DNA of 6,102 nucleotides from Bacteriovoracaceae bacterium. Its GTDB lineage: Bacteria > Bdellovibrionota > Bacteriovoracia > Bacteriovoracales > Bacteriovoracaceae. The DNA lies in the NCBI GenBank assembly GCA_007116425.1, contig SKIL01000149.1, forward strand, positions 1 to 6,102, written 5' to 3'. Shown piece after piece: positions 1-5,967 of this stretch (position 1 is the stretch's first letter; every line of letters starts with the position of its first letter). The translations under genes were made by a program, and so were the position numbers. Below the pieces are notes generated by a model. It made no database searches. It saw nothing but the letters and a program-made list of their open reading frames with translations, and was not told where the DNA came from.

Positions 1-1
1 T

Positions 2-361
2 GTTCAGGCCTGTAATCGTTTTATTCGTGAAAATCCTGGTCGGCCAATTGATGAACAATCCCTTACTCGTTCTTTGATGCGTCCTGAAGTTTCAGAGGTC
101 GATCTTTTGATTCGAACTGGAGGAGATCAAAGGATTTCAAACTTTTTATTATGGCAAATCGCTTACGCTGAGCTTTACTTTACTGAAACCAAGTGGCCTG
201 AATTTTCGCGTGAGGAATTTAAACAAATTCTAAGACATGTTTCTGGGCGTGAAAGGCGTTTTGGTCATCTCGGGCCTTGTGAGTCCTTAGATTATTCTAA
301 GAAAGTGGCCTCTCAACATCGTGAAGTCGTGTCGAGCTTTACTTCTCCAAACTCCTTATAG
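2..361 (+). CDS. uppS: Undecaprenyl diphosphate synthase, C-terminal part (5' end outside window)
   Basis: Isoprenyl transferase that adds isopentenyl diphosphate units in cis to farnesyl diphosphate, giving the C55 carrier lipid precursor for peptidoglycan and other envelope polymers; acts at the cytoplasmic face of the inner membrane. The reading frame is open from base 2, so about 119 residues of a roughly 240-250 residue protein are visible. The C-terminal family signature is clear: DLLIRTGGDQRISNFLLWQ (bases 101-157), then AYAELYF, whose Glu corresponds to the metal-linked Glu213 of E. coli UppS, then WPEF and the terminal RERRFG element. One position differs from the usual signature: GGDQR where most relatives have GGE. 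About 28 residues follow the RRFG element. cdsA begins 8 bases downstream, the classical uppS-cdsA pairing. The ATG-like starts inside this frame are internal; the true start lies upstream of the window. Confidence 0.97.
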   Translation, partial: VQACNRFIRENPGRPIDEQSLTRSLMRPEVSEVDLLIRTGGDQRISNFLLWQIAYAELYFTETKWPEFSREEFKQILRHVSGRERRFGHLGPCESLDYSKKVASQHREVVSSFTSPNSL

Positions 362-369
362 GTTAATGC

Positions 370-1194
370 ATGTCTAATACTTCTTTGCGCATTCTCTCAG
401 CTCTCGTCATGATTTCCGTGGTCTCTTTGGCGATTTGGTTGAGTCGATACTCTGTTTTTGTTTTTATCGGCGCTTTTTCACTTATAGCTGTCGATGAGAT
501 CGTGACAAATATTTTAAAAAACAGGCGATGGGGAGTGATTTATTTCATTTCCCAATTATGTTTTCTGATACCGTTTCTGAGCATCATCTTGCTTTGGCCT
601 AGCGCGGCCGTTTTCCAATCTTTTATCTACCTTGGAGTTGCTCTAAATTTTATTCTCCTTTGGTATTTGTTTTTTACAGATATGGATTCTGATGTCTTTA
701 GTCGGATATGCTCTCCTTTCCCGTTTTTTTCAAGTTTGATGGTATTACTGCCAATGGTTTCTTTGATTGCATTATTGCAGTTTGAAGATTGGAGATGGTT
801 ACTAATCGGACTTCTTGTGATTAATTTTGGGATGGATACTGGCGCTTGGTTTTTTGGAAAAAACTTTGGCAAACATAAATTATGGAGAAGAGTGAGTCCT
901 AATAAAACCATTGAGGGCCTATTTGGCGGCATGCTGACGGCAGGTCTTTTTGGTGGCCTTTTTTGGCCATTTGCGTTTGGCCAGTGGAGTGTGGCCCTTG
1001 TAATATTGTTCTGTCTATTGGGTGGAATGAGTCAAATGGGAGACCTCGTTCAGTCAAAAGTGAAGCGACAATGTCAGATAAAAGACAGTTCTTCCCTTAT
1101 TCCAGGCCATGGCGGAGTCTATGATAGAATAGACAGTCTGTTGTTTCTAACTCCATTTTATGCATTGGCATTGAATTATTTTTATATCAGCTAG
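370..1194 (+). CDS. cdsA: Phosphatidate cytidylyltransferase (CDP-diacylglycerol synthase)
   Basis: Integral inner-membrane enzyme that converts phosphatidic acid and CTP to CDP-diacylglycerol, the branch point of phospholipid synthesis. The 274-residue product is of normal family length and is mostly hydrophobic, with several membrane segments. The complete CDS signature is present near the C-terminus: S229-x-x-K232-R233, K238-D239, then PGHGG (245-249) and D252-R-x-D255; the Asp residues are those expected to bind the catalytic metals. A second conserved block, DTGAWFFGKNFGKHK (from D156) followed by SPNKTIEG (176-183), matches the family's nucleotide/substrate region. The ATG at 370 has only a weak upstream AGG (360-362) but is the only start placing the full N-terminal hydrophobic segment in frame; an ATG at 366 is out of frame. 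It lies 8 bases after uppS and 9 before rseP, and supplies the substrate for the pssA gene downstream. Confidence 0.97.
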   Translation: MSNTSLRILSALVMISVVSLAIWLSRYSVFVFIGAFSLIAVDEIVTNILKNRRWGVIYFISQLCFLIPFLSIILLWPSAAVFQSFIYLGVALNFILLWYLFFTDMDSDVFSRICSPFPFFSSLMVLLPMVSLIALLQFEDWRWLLIGLLVINFGMDTGAWFFGKNFGKHKLWRRVSPNKTIEGLFGGMLTAGLFGGLFWPFAFGQWSVALVILFCLLGGMSQMGDLVQSKVKRQCQIKDSSSLIPGHGGVYDRIDSLLFLTPFYALALNYFYIS

Positions 1195-1203
1195 AAGTAA
1201 ATT

Positions 1204-2772
1204 ATGATCGAAAAAATTTTTATCTTTATCCTGTTTTTAGGCCCCCTCATATTCTTTCATGAACTTGGGCACTTTCTCTTTGCCCGATTGTTTGGCGTCA
1301 GGGTCGAAGTCTTTTCTATTGGCTTTGGGCCAAAAATGTTTAAGTTCAAGTGGGGCGACACTCAGTGGGCCGTTTCGCTTATTCCTCTCGGTGGATATGT
1401 CAAAATGTATGGAGACGATCCTTTCAATAAGGATAGTGTTCCAGCTGAAGAGAGAAAGTTTAGTTTTACTCATAAAGGAAAGTGGGCACGTTTTTGGATT
1501 GTGATGGGTGGGCCACTTGCTAACTTTATTATGGCGTACTTTCTCTTCTTCTCGCTATTGATGACGGGCGAGCATATTCCAGAGATGCGCATTGGTTTAG
1601 TACCCAGTGACTCGGTCTTATACGAGAGAGGATTGCGTCCCGGTGATGGACTTCGTGCTGTGAATGGGCGAGAGATCACAAACCCTTCTGATATCGTGAT
1701 TGAGGGACAAGGAAATATTGAAACGATTACAGTAAAGCGCTCAGGTGAAAGGATCGATATTCCCCTTGGGATGTATGGAGAAGCTTTCTTTGAAGAGTTT
1801 ACAAAATATCCTCCGCTTTTAAGACGCCCTATTGTTGTGAATCGTGCCGGTGAAATGTTTGGTGTTTCTTTTGATCGTTCGCAAATTAATTGGAGTGAGT
1901 CATTAGATTCAATGGCCCATTATGCCGAAACGAGAACACTTTACTTTTTTGAAATGGATGCTCAAACAGCTCAAGACCCAACTCCAGACTATTTTCCTGA
2001 GCCTGTTGATCAAATGGTTCTTGAGCTTCAAGATAGAGAAAACTTTATTAATGACCTTGCTGTTAAAGGTTATTTGACTCTTGATCTTCAAGTGCGAGAG
2101 GTGGCCGCTAAGTCGGCAGCTTTTGACGCCGGAATCACTCGTGGTGACATTATCGTCTCTTTCGAAGGAAAAGAGGTTTATAGTTTTGAAGAGTTGAGAT
2201 CTACTTTACAAGTCACGGATAAAGAAGTCGTAAAGGTCGGTGTCTTGCGCGAGGGAGAACGTCTTGAGTTTGATCTCAAGCCTCAAGTTCAGGTTCATCA
2301 AGGAGAAGAGGTCAAACTGATTGGTGTTTATAGTAGTGGTCAGTATGTTGGGCTTGAGTTTATTCACACAGACCCGAAAGGAATTTTTGCTTCTTCTGTG
2401 ACCGCCTTGACGAGAACCTGGGAAACTATGGTCAAAACAGTCGAGGGATTTTTCCGTTTAATGACAGGCCAGATTTCCTTTAAAAGTATTGGTGGCCCAA
2501 TTGCCATCGGTCAAGTTGCAAGTGACTCCTATAACACAAGTATTTCTTACTTTTTTCAATTGATGGCCTTGATTTCAATTAATCTCGGTGTCATTAACTT
2601 GTTTCCCATTCCGATTCTAGATGGAGGTCATATTCTTTTCATTATTTTAGAGGCGATTAATGGTGGTCCAATATCGAGAAGAAAGATGGAAATTGCGCAA
2701 CAGTTTGGACTATCGGCACTTTTACTGCTGATGGTGGGGGCAATTTTTAACGACGTAAGTAGGTTCTTTTGA
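1204..2772 (+). CDS. rseP: RIP zinc metalloprotease RseP (site-2 protease family), with long inter-PDZ region
   Basis: Intramembrane protease which in E. coli cleaves anti-sigma factor RseA and remnant signal peptides. Visible in order: first membrane segment carrying the zinc motif HELGH (H19-H23), the membrane-associated loop GGYVKMYG (63-70), a second membrane segment with GGPLANF (102-108), a first PDZ-like domain (about 125-205), a second PDZ domain (about 290-365, with the AGITRGDII carboxylate-loop-like stretch), then the third membrane segment with NLFPIPILDGG, where D473 is the third zinc ligand, and a final membrane segment near 500-518. All catalytic residues are present. At 522 residues it is about 70 longer than E. 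coli RseP (450). The HExxH to LDG distance is correspondingly larger, and the extra residues lie between the two PDZ domains. The ATG at 1204 is 9 bases after cdsA and has no strong Shine-Dalgarno. dxr, often found between cdsA and rseP, is absent. Confidence 0.97.
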   Translation: MIEKIFIFILFLGPLIFFHELGHFLFARLFGVRVEVFSIGFGPKMFKFKWGDTQWAVSLIPLGGYVKMYGDDPFNKDSVPAEERKFSFTHKGKWARFWIVMGGPLANFIMAYFLFFSLLMTGEHIPEMRIGLVPSDSVLYERGLRPGDGLRAVNGREITNPSDIVIEGQGNIETITVKRSGERIDIPLGMYGEAFFEEFTKYPPLLRRPIVVNRAGEMFGVSFDRSQINWSESLDSMAHYAETRTLYFFEMDAQTAQDPTPDYFPEPVDQMVLELQDRENFINDLAVKGYLTLDLQVREVAAKSAAFDAGITRGDIIVSFEGKEVYSFEELRSTLQVTDKEVVKVGVLREGERLEFDLKPQVQVHQGEEVKLIGVYSSGQYVGLEFIHTDPKGIFASSVTALTRTWETMVKTVEGFFRLMTGQISFKSIGGPIAIGQVASDSYNTSISYFFQLMALISINLGVINLFPIPILDGGHILFIILEAINGGPISRRKMEIAQQFGLSALLLLMVGAIFNDVSRFF

Positions 2773-3398
2773 TGCAAAACTATCTCTACTTAGATAGTAC
2801 GGATGGTGTTGTGTGTGGCCTTCTTCAAAGAGATAAGAGCTCTGTTTGGTCCTGGAAAGAATTTAAAGATTCACCTGATCAAAAAGGCTCTGCACTTTTA
2901 CATGGTCAAATCCATGAGCTCCTGCAAAAACATGAAATGGGATTTGATAATATTTCGGGTGTTATTCTCGGTGCAGGTCCAGGTTCTTATACTGGAATGA
3001 GGCTAACTGAAGGGCTTGCCCAAATCTTTGAGTGGCAAAAAATTCAAATTTTTACTTTTTACCATTTTGAGGTTCCCTTTTTTTGTGGTTATGAACAGGG
3101 GGCATGGTTTGCTACGGCCTTTAAGGGCGAAACATTTATTTACTCATGGGCCAATGAAAAAATTGAAAAGCAATTAATTAAAAATGAGAATCTTGATATT
3201 GCACTTGATGTAATTGAAGATAAAGAATCTCGCTTTATTCATCGAAGCCACTCAGAGGAAAATCATCAAAGTAGCTTTGATTTAATCTCTAAATTTCCCA
3301 CCAACGTTTTTGAAAAAGTTGTCTTGCGCAAACTTCGTCAAGGTCCCTATTATTTTAGAGAAATTGAAAAAGAGTTTAGTGTAAAAGGGTCAGCTTAA
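2772..3398 (+). CDS. tsaB: tRNA t6A biosynthesis protein TsaB
   Basis: TsaB (YeaZ family) is the non-catalytic ASKHA-fold partner of TsaD in the TsaBDE complex that transfers threonylcarbamoyl to A37 of ANN-decoding tRNAs. The 208-residue product begins with a beta-strand LYLDST, typical of the ASKHA phosphate-1 region, and carries the family hallmark GAGPGSYTGMR (67-77) followed by an LTEGLAQ helix. The remainder is divergent and a little shorter than E. coli TsaB (231 residues), so the assignment rests mainly on the N-terminal half. I choose the ATG at 2772, which shares its A with the rseP stop (TGATG), over a TTG one codon upstream; an AGG at 2761-2763 is suitably spaced. The overlap suggests translational coupling to rseP. 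The next gene starts one base after the stop. Confidence 0.88.
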   Translation: MQNYLYLDSTDGVVCGLLQRDKSSVWSWKEFKDSPDQKGSALLHGQIHELLQKHEMGFDNISGVILGAGPGSYTGMRLTEGLAQIFEWQKIQIFTFYHFEVPFFCGYEQGAWFATAFKGETFIYSWANEKIEKQLIKNENLDIALDVIEDKESRFIHRSHSEENHQSSFDLISKFPTNVFEKVVLRKLRQGPYYFREIEKEFSVKGSA

Positions 3399-3399
3399 T

Positions 3400-4092
3400 A
3401 TGTATGCAAACTATTTATCTCGATCTACGCACATTCTCTTGAGTTTTGGACTCTTTATCACTTGGTGGTTTTCTTGGTGGACACCCTTTTTTTTGACGGC
3501 CCTCGTGTATGGCGGTCTTTGTTTCTTATTTCGTCGCCAGCATCGAGAAGAGTTATTATTGCAAAAAGAGGTTCGAGAAATCATCGTTTCTCCAGTTAAT
3601 GGAAAAGTGCAGGAAATTGGGGCCCCTACTGACCACCCCTTTTTTGGTAAGTCGGTTCGGTCCGTACGTATTTTAGTTGCTCCTTGGAATGAGTATGGTG
3701 TTTTGTTGCCGGCCGCGAGTGAAGTGCACGACTTTCATTTTAGACCATCAAAAGGTCCTTTGCGTTGGCTTAGGCCTGACGATCGCTATATTAGCGGAGC
3801 TTTAGGGGTGAGTGTTACACTACGCACTCGTACAGATGACTTAGTTGGAATTCAGTTTTTGCGATGCTTTGTTGGTCGCTGGCCTAAGCTGGCGATTGTA
3901 CCTGGTGATAGGGGAAGGATTCAGTCTCGAATCGGAACTTTACCTTTTGGAGGCACCGTGTTGTTATATATACCTGAAAGTTATGAGATACTTGTTGAAA
4001 GTGGTGAAGATCTCGTGGCCGGTTCTTCTTTTGTTGCGGCAACAAATGCTGGAGTAGATGAGAAAGAAGTGCAAGAGCTGGGTTCACTTTAA
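3400..4092 (+). CDS. psd: Phosphatidylserine decarboxylase family protein, catalytic residues apparently lost
   Basis: Psd normally decarboxylates phosphatidylserine to phosphatidylethanolamine at the inner membrane, using a pyruvoyl group made by self-cleavage at a Ser in a GS(T/S) motif. The 230-residue length fits the short bacterial Psd type. Visible: a hydrophobic N-terminal hairpin (about 9-45), the SPVNGKV strand corresponding to the family's SPADGxV, a VRILVAPW strand (89-96), a PGDRGRI segment, PFGGTVLLYIP (182-192), and a C-terminal lipoyl-like strand VESGEDLVAG. Aligned by eye, the pyruvoyl Ser position reads Gly (F183-G184-G185-T186), and the D-x-H site reads N97-E-Y99. The expected active-site residues are therefore missing, and the protein may be inactive or repurposed. 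It sits next to pssA, the usual partner of psd, which supports the family call. An AAGGG at 3385-3389 precedes the ATG by 10 bases. Family assignment fairly sure; enzymatic activity doubtful. Confidence 0.8.
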   Translation: MYANYLSRSTHILLSFGLFITWWFSWWTPFFLTALVYGGLCFLFRRQHREELLLQKEVREIIVSPVNGKVQEIGAPTDHPFFGKSVRSVRILVAPWNEYGVLLPAASEVHDFHFRPSKGPLRWLRPDDRYISGALGVSVTLRTRTDDLVGIQFLRCFVGRWPKLAIVPGDRGRIQSRIGTLPFGGTVLLYIPESYEILVESGEDLVAGSSFVAATNAGVDEKEVQELGSL

Positions 4093-4095
4093 GCC

Positions 4096-4101
4096 AAGGA
4101 G
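4096..4101 (+). promoter_or_regulatory. Ribosome binding site of pssA
   Basis: AAGGAG, the best Shine-Dalgarno match in the window, ends 9 bases before the ATG at 4111. It fixes the pssA start and lies in the 18-base gap after the Psd-family gene, so pssA is probably translated independently rather than by coupling. Confidence 0.8.
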
Positions 4102-4110
4102 CATCTAAAC

Positions 4111-4902
4111 ATGCCTCAGAGTTTGAGCGCAAAAAGGCGTCTGGCCTTTTTTTTACCAAATAGCTTTACCGCCCTGAATATGGGCTGTGGTTTTTTGTCT
4201 ATATTGTTAGCGATTAATGGCCTGTTTTATGAGGCATGTCTCGTCCTTATTCTCGGTGCTGTTTTTGACATGGTTGATGGGAGAATTGCGAGAGTGACTG
4301 GAACACAGTCTGCATTTGGAGAGCAATTCGACTCTCTTTCTGATCTTATTTCTTTTGGTGTTGCGCCTGCTTTTATTTTTTATTTAAGATTTTTTGATGA
4401 AATGGATAGACTGGGAATTGTCGTTTCTTTTATTTTTTTGCTGTGTGGAGCTTTAAGGCTAGCGCGGTTTAATGCCAATATTGAGCGCGTGAACCCCGCC
4501 TTTTTTCAAGGTCTTCCTATTCCAAGTGGTGCCCTCGCTTTGATTGGACTCGTTTTATTGTCTACATATTATGAGTGGATTGGAAGTTTTAAGTATTTGG
4601 CCGCTGTTTATGCTGTTTTTTACGGCATGTTAATGATTTCCAATATTCCTTTTAACTCCTTTAAGTCGTCACCATTTGTAAAAAAATATAAGAAGTTTAT
4701 TTTGTTTGGAATGTTTATTCTAACAGCTATAACCTTTCTACATGAACAAATTATGATTTTTTTTAATATTACAGTTTATGTGGTGGGTTCTTTAATTTAT
4801 TTTTCAACACATAAAAAAGTGATGGCCAATATTTTTGATTGGGTAGAAGCAGAGGATGATATAAAAGACGGCCATAAAGAGGACATCGAAATTAAGGATT
4901 AA
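4111..4902 (+). CDS. pssA: CDP-diacylglycerol--serine O-phosphatidyltransferase (phosphatidylserine synthase)
   Basis: Membrane enzyme of the CDP-alcohol phosphatidyltransferase family that joins serine to CDP-diacylglycerol, releasing CMP and giving phosphatidylserine. The diagnostic motif is complete: D53-x-x-D56-G57-x-x-A60-R61, eight residues, G70-x3-D74-x3-D78; these Asp residues bind the catalytic metals. This is the integral-membrane type found in Bacillus and many other bacteria, not the phospholipase-D-like PssA of E. coli. Around the motif are an N-terminal PNSFTALNMGCGF segment typical of the family and several hydrophobic segments (about 20-50, 85-115, 145-175, 190-210, 215-232). 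The tail is charged and cytoplasmic-looking (about 240-263). Length of 263 is ordinary. It uses the CDP-diacylglycerol made by cdsA in the same cluster and would feed the Psd-family protein just upstream. The assignment to serine rather than another alcohol rests on the overall sequence style and on the psd neighbour. Confidence 0.93.
   Translation: MPQSLSAKRRLAFFLPNSFTALNMGCGFLSILLAINGLFYEACLVLILGAVFDMVDGRIARVTGTQSAFGEQFDSLSDLISFGVAPAFIFYLRFFDEMDRLGIVVSFIFLLCGALRLARFNANIERVNPAFFQGLPIPSGALALIGLVLLSTYYEWIGSFKYLAAVYAVFYGMLMISNIPFNSFKSSPFVKKYKKFILFGMFILTAITFLHEQIMIFFNITVYVVGSLIYFSTHKKVMANIFDWVEAEDDIKDGHKEDIEIKD
4894..4898 (+). promoter_or_regulatory. Ribosome binding site supporting the TTG start of the lipoprotein gene
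   Basis: AAGGA lies inside the last codons of pssA and ends 7 bases before the TTG at 4906. It supports that TTG as the real start, because no ATG or GTG gives the signal peptide and lipobox in frame. Confidence 0.7.
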
Positions 4903-4905
4903 ACA

Positions 4906-5946
4906 TTGAAGGGCATAACCTCAGTAATTCTGACTCTTACTTTTTTTATTCTCTCGGCGTGCTCGACAACTCCGGTCGGCAGGCAAAGGGATCTCGGCCA
5001 AATGATGGCCGACCAAGAAGGCTCACAGGGACGACTTTATGAGATATTGGGTCCGTCTACTGATGACAGGTCGTCATTTGTTATGGCCTCTGACTCTGGT
5101 CTAGAGTCGAGATACTCATCGATTGAAAAACTAATTGAGGCAGAAACAGTAGGTTCACACTCTATTCCTTTCTCAGGTAATGTGAAGACCATCGATGATT
5201 TTCCCCAGTACCAGCGTGACTCTTCCTCTGTAATGAAAGGAAAGGGGGTTGATATTTTGGCCTCAGGAGATGTACCGGCAACTTATACAACTCTAAGTAA
5301 TCGCGAACTTGTCAGACAAGGCCATGGGCGGCATAAAAATTCTTTTGCTTTCGTTTATATTGCTGACAGTTTTGATTATCGTGATTCACGTGGCGTTTTT
5401 GAGAGAACATTTGAAAACTCTTCTGGTTCGGCCAAAAATGGCCTTCTTATGGTGAATTGGAAGTCGCGTGTGGGAACCATGCCTTTTTTAGAGCCTTATT
5501 GGCTAATAAATGCGGGAATTGGGCACAATATGGGAGAAGGCCAATTTGTTGATGGAACTGAGTCGGATGCGACTTTTACTCTGTGGATGCTTCCGGTTGA
5601 TATTGGTTTAGGGTTAGATCTTTCGTTAGGCCCATGGCTTAAAATTGGATTTAATGGAGGGCCTTCTGCTTTAGGGTTGATTCAGAATCGATCTGACATT
5701 GATAGCTCCGAAGGTGCCAATACTCGTCGGCAAGGAAGTTATGGATATTTTTATGAGGCCCACGCGGGATTAAATCTTTCTGAAGTTTTTCCAAAGTCTG
5801 GGCATAGGCTCTTGGCCAATGAAGGCGTAAGTAGTTATTACCTAACGTTTAAAATGCGAACGCATGAGTACCAAAACTTTAAGCAAGAAGACTTCGAGAT
5901 CTCTGGTACTTCTTTTGGAGTCGGTTTTACTTTTGAATTTTTATAA
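4906..5946 (+). CDS. Putative outer-membrane lipoprotein with beta-barrel-like C-terminal domain, function unknown
   Basis: I do not recognise this 346-residue protein. It starts with TTG, supported by a well-spaced AAGGA and by the signal peptide it yields: Lys2, a hydrophobic core (7-16), and the lipobox LSAC with Cys19 as the lipidated residue, the only Cys in the protein. Ser at +2 gives no inner-membrane retention signal of the E. coli Asp type. Residues 20 to about 140 are polar and Ser/Asp-rich, with no obvious fold. From about 145 to the end there are roughly eight amphipathic, aromatic-rich stretches with Gly turns (for example the segments starting NSFAFVYI, PYWLINAGIGH and SSYYLTFKM). 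The terminus GVGFTFEFL resembles the last strand of an outer-membrane barrel. It may be a small barrel or a barrel-like periplasmic domain tethered by lipid. It begins 3 bases after pssA, consistent with cotranscription with envelope genes. Confidence 0.8.
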   Translation: MKGITSVILTLTFFILSACSTTPVGRQRDLGQMMADQEGSQGRLYEILGPSTDDRSSFVMASDSGLESRYSSIEKLIEAETVGSHSIPFSGNVKTIDDFPQYQRDSSSVMKGKGVDILASGDVPATYTTLSNRELVRQGHGRHKNSFAFVYIADSFDYRDSRGVFERTFENSSGSAKNGLLMVNWKSRVGTMPFLEPYWLINAGIGHNMGEGQFVDGTESDATFTLWMLPVDIGLGLDLSLGPWLKIGFNGGPSALGLIQNRSDIDSSEGANTRRQGSYGYFYEAHAGLNLSEVFPKSGHRLLANEGVSSYYLTFKMRTHEYQNFKQEDFEISGTSFGVGFTFEFL

Positions 5947-5967
5947 GAAAAAAGATAAGACCATCTC

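Noticed and set aside
627..932. Open frame of 101 codons on the minus strand inside cdsA
   Set aside because: It lies wholly antisense to a gene with a full family signature, its translation shows no recognisable domain, and there is no convincing ribosome binding site; treated as a shadow.
1259..1504. Alternative + frame inside the 5' part of rseP, and similar + frames at 2803-3000 and 3845-4057
   Set aside because: These are out of frame within genes supported by motifs, and their translations show no family features.
3487..3494. Runs of eight T (3487-3494, 4147-4154, 4757-4764) in psd and pssA as phase-variation tracts
   Set aside because: They encode Phe-rich membrane segments in an AT-rich background and are short for slipped-strand switching; no frame disruption is seen.
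4018..4029. A GSS triplet (residues 208-210) in the Psd-family protein as an alternative pyruvoyl site
   Set aside because: It falls in the C-terminal VxxGDxVxAGExxxA-like strand, where family members have AGE, about 23 residues after the aligned cleavage position, so it is probably coincidental and would leave only about 20 residues as the alpha chain.
3884..4159. Open frame of 91 codons on the minus strand across the psd-pssA junction
   Set aside because: Antisense to the end of the Psd-family gene and the start of pssA, with a low-complexity, unrecognisable translation; the + strand genes account for the region.
5092..5108. Six-base inverted repeat (gactct...agagtc) with a five-base loop inside the lipoprotein gene
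   Set aside because: Short, within coding sequence, no T-run after it; expected by chance at this length.
5947..5967. Possible terminator or promoter between the lipoprotein gene and truA
   Set aside because: Only 21 bases, purine-rich, with no inverted repeat and no room for a recognisable -35/-10 pair.
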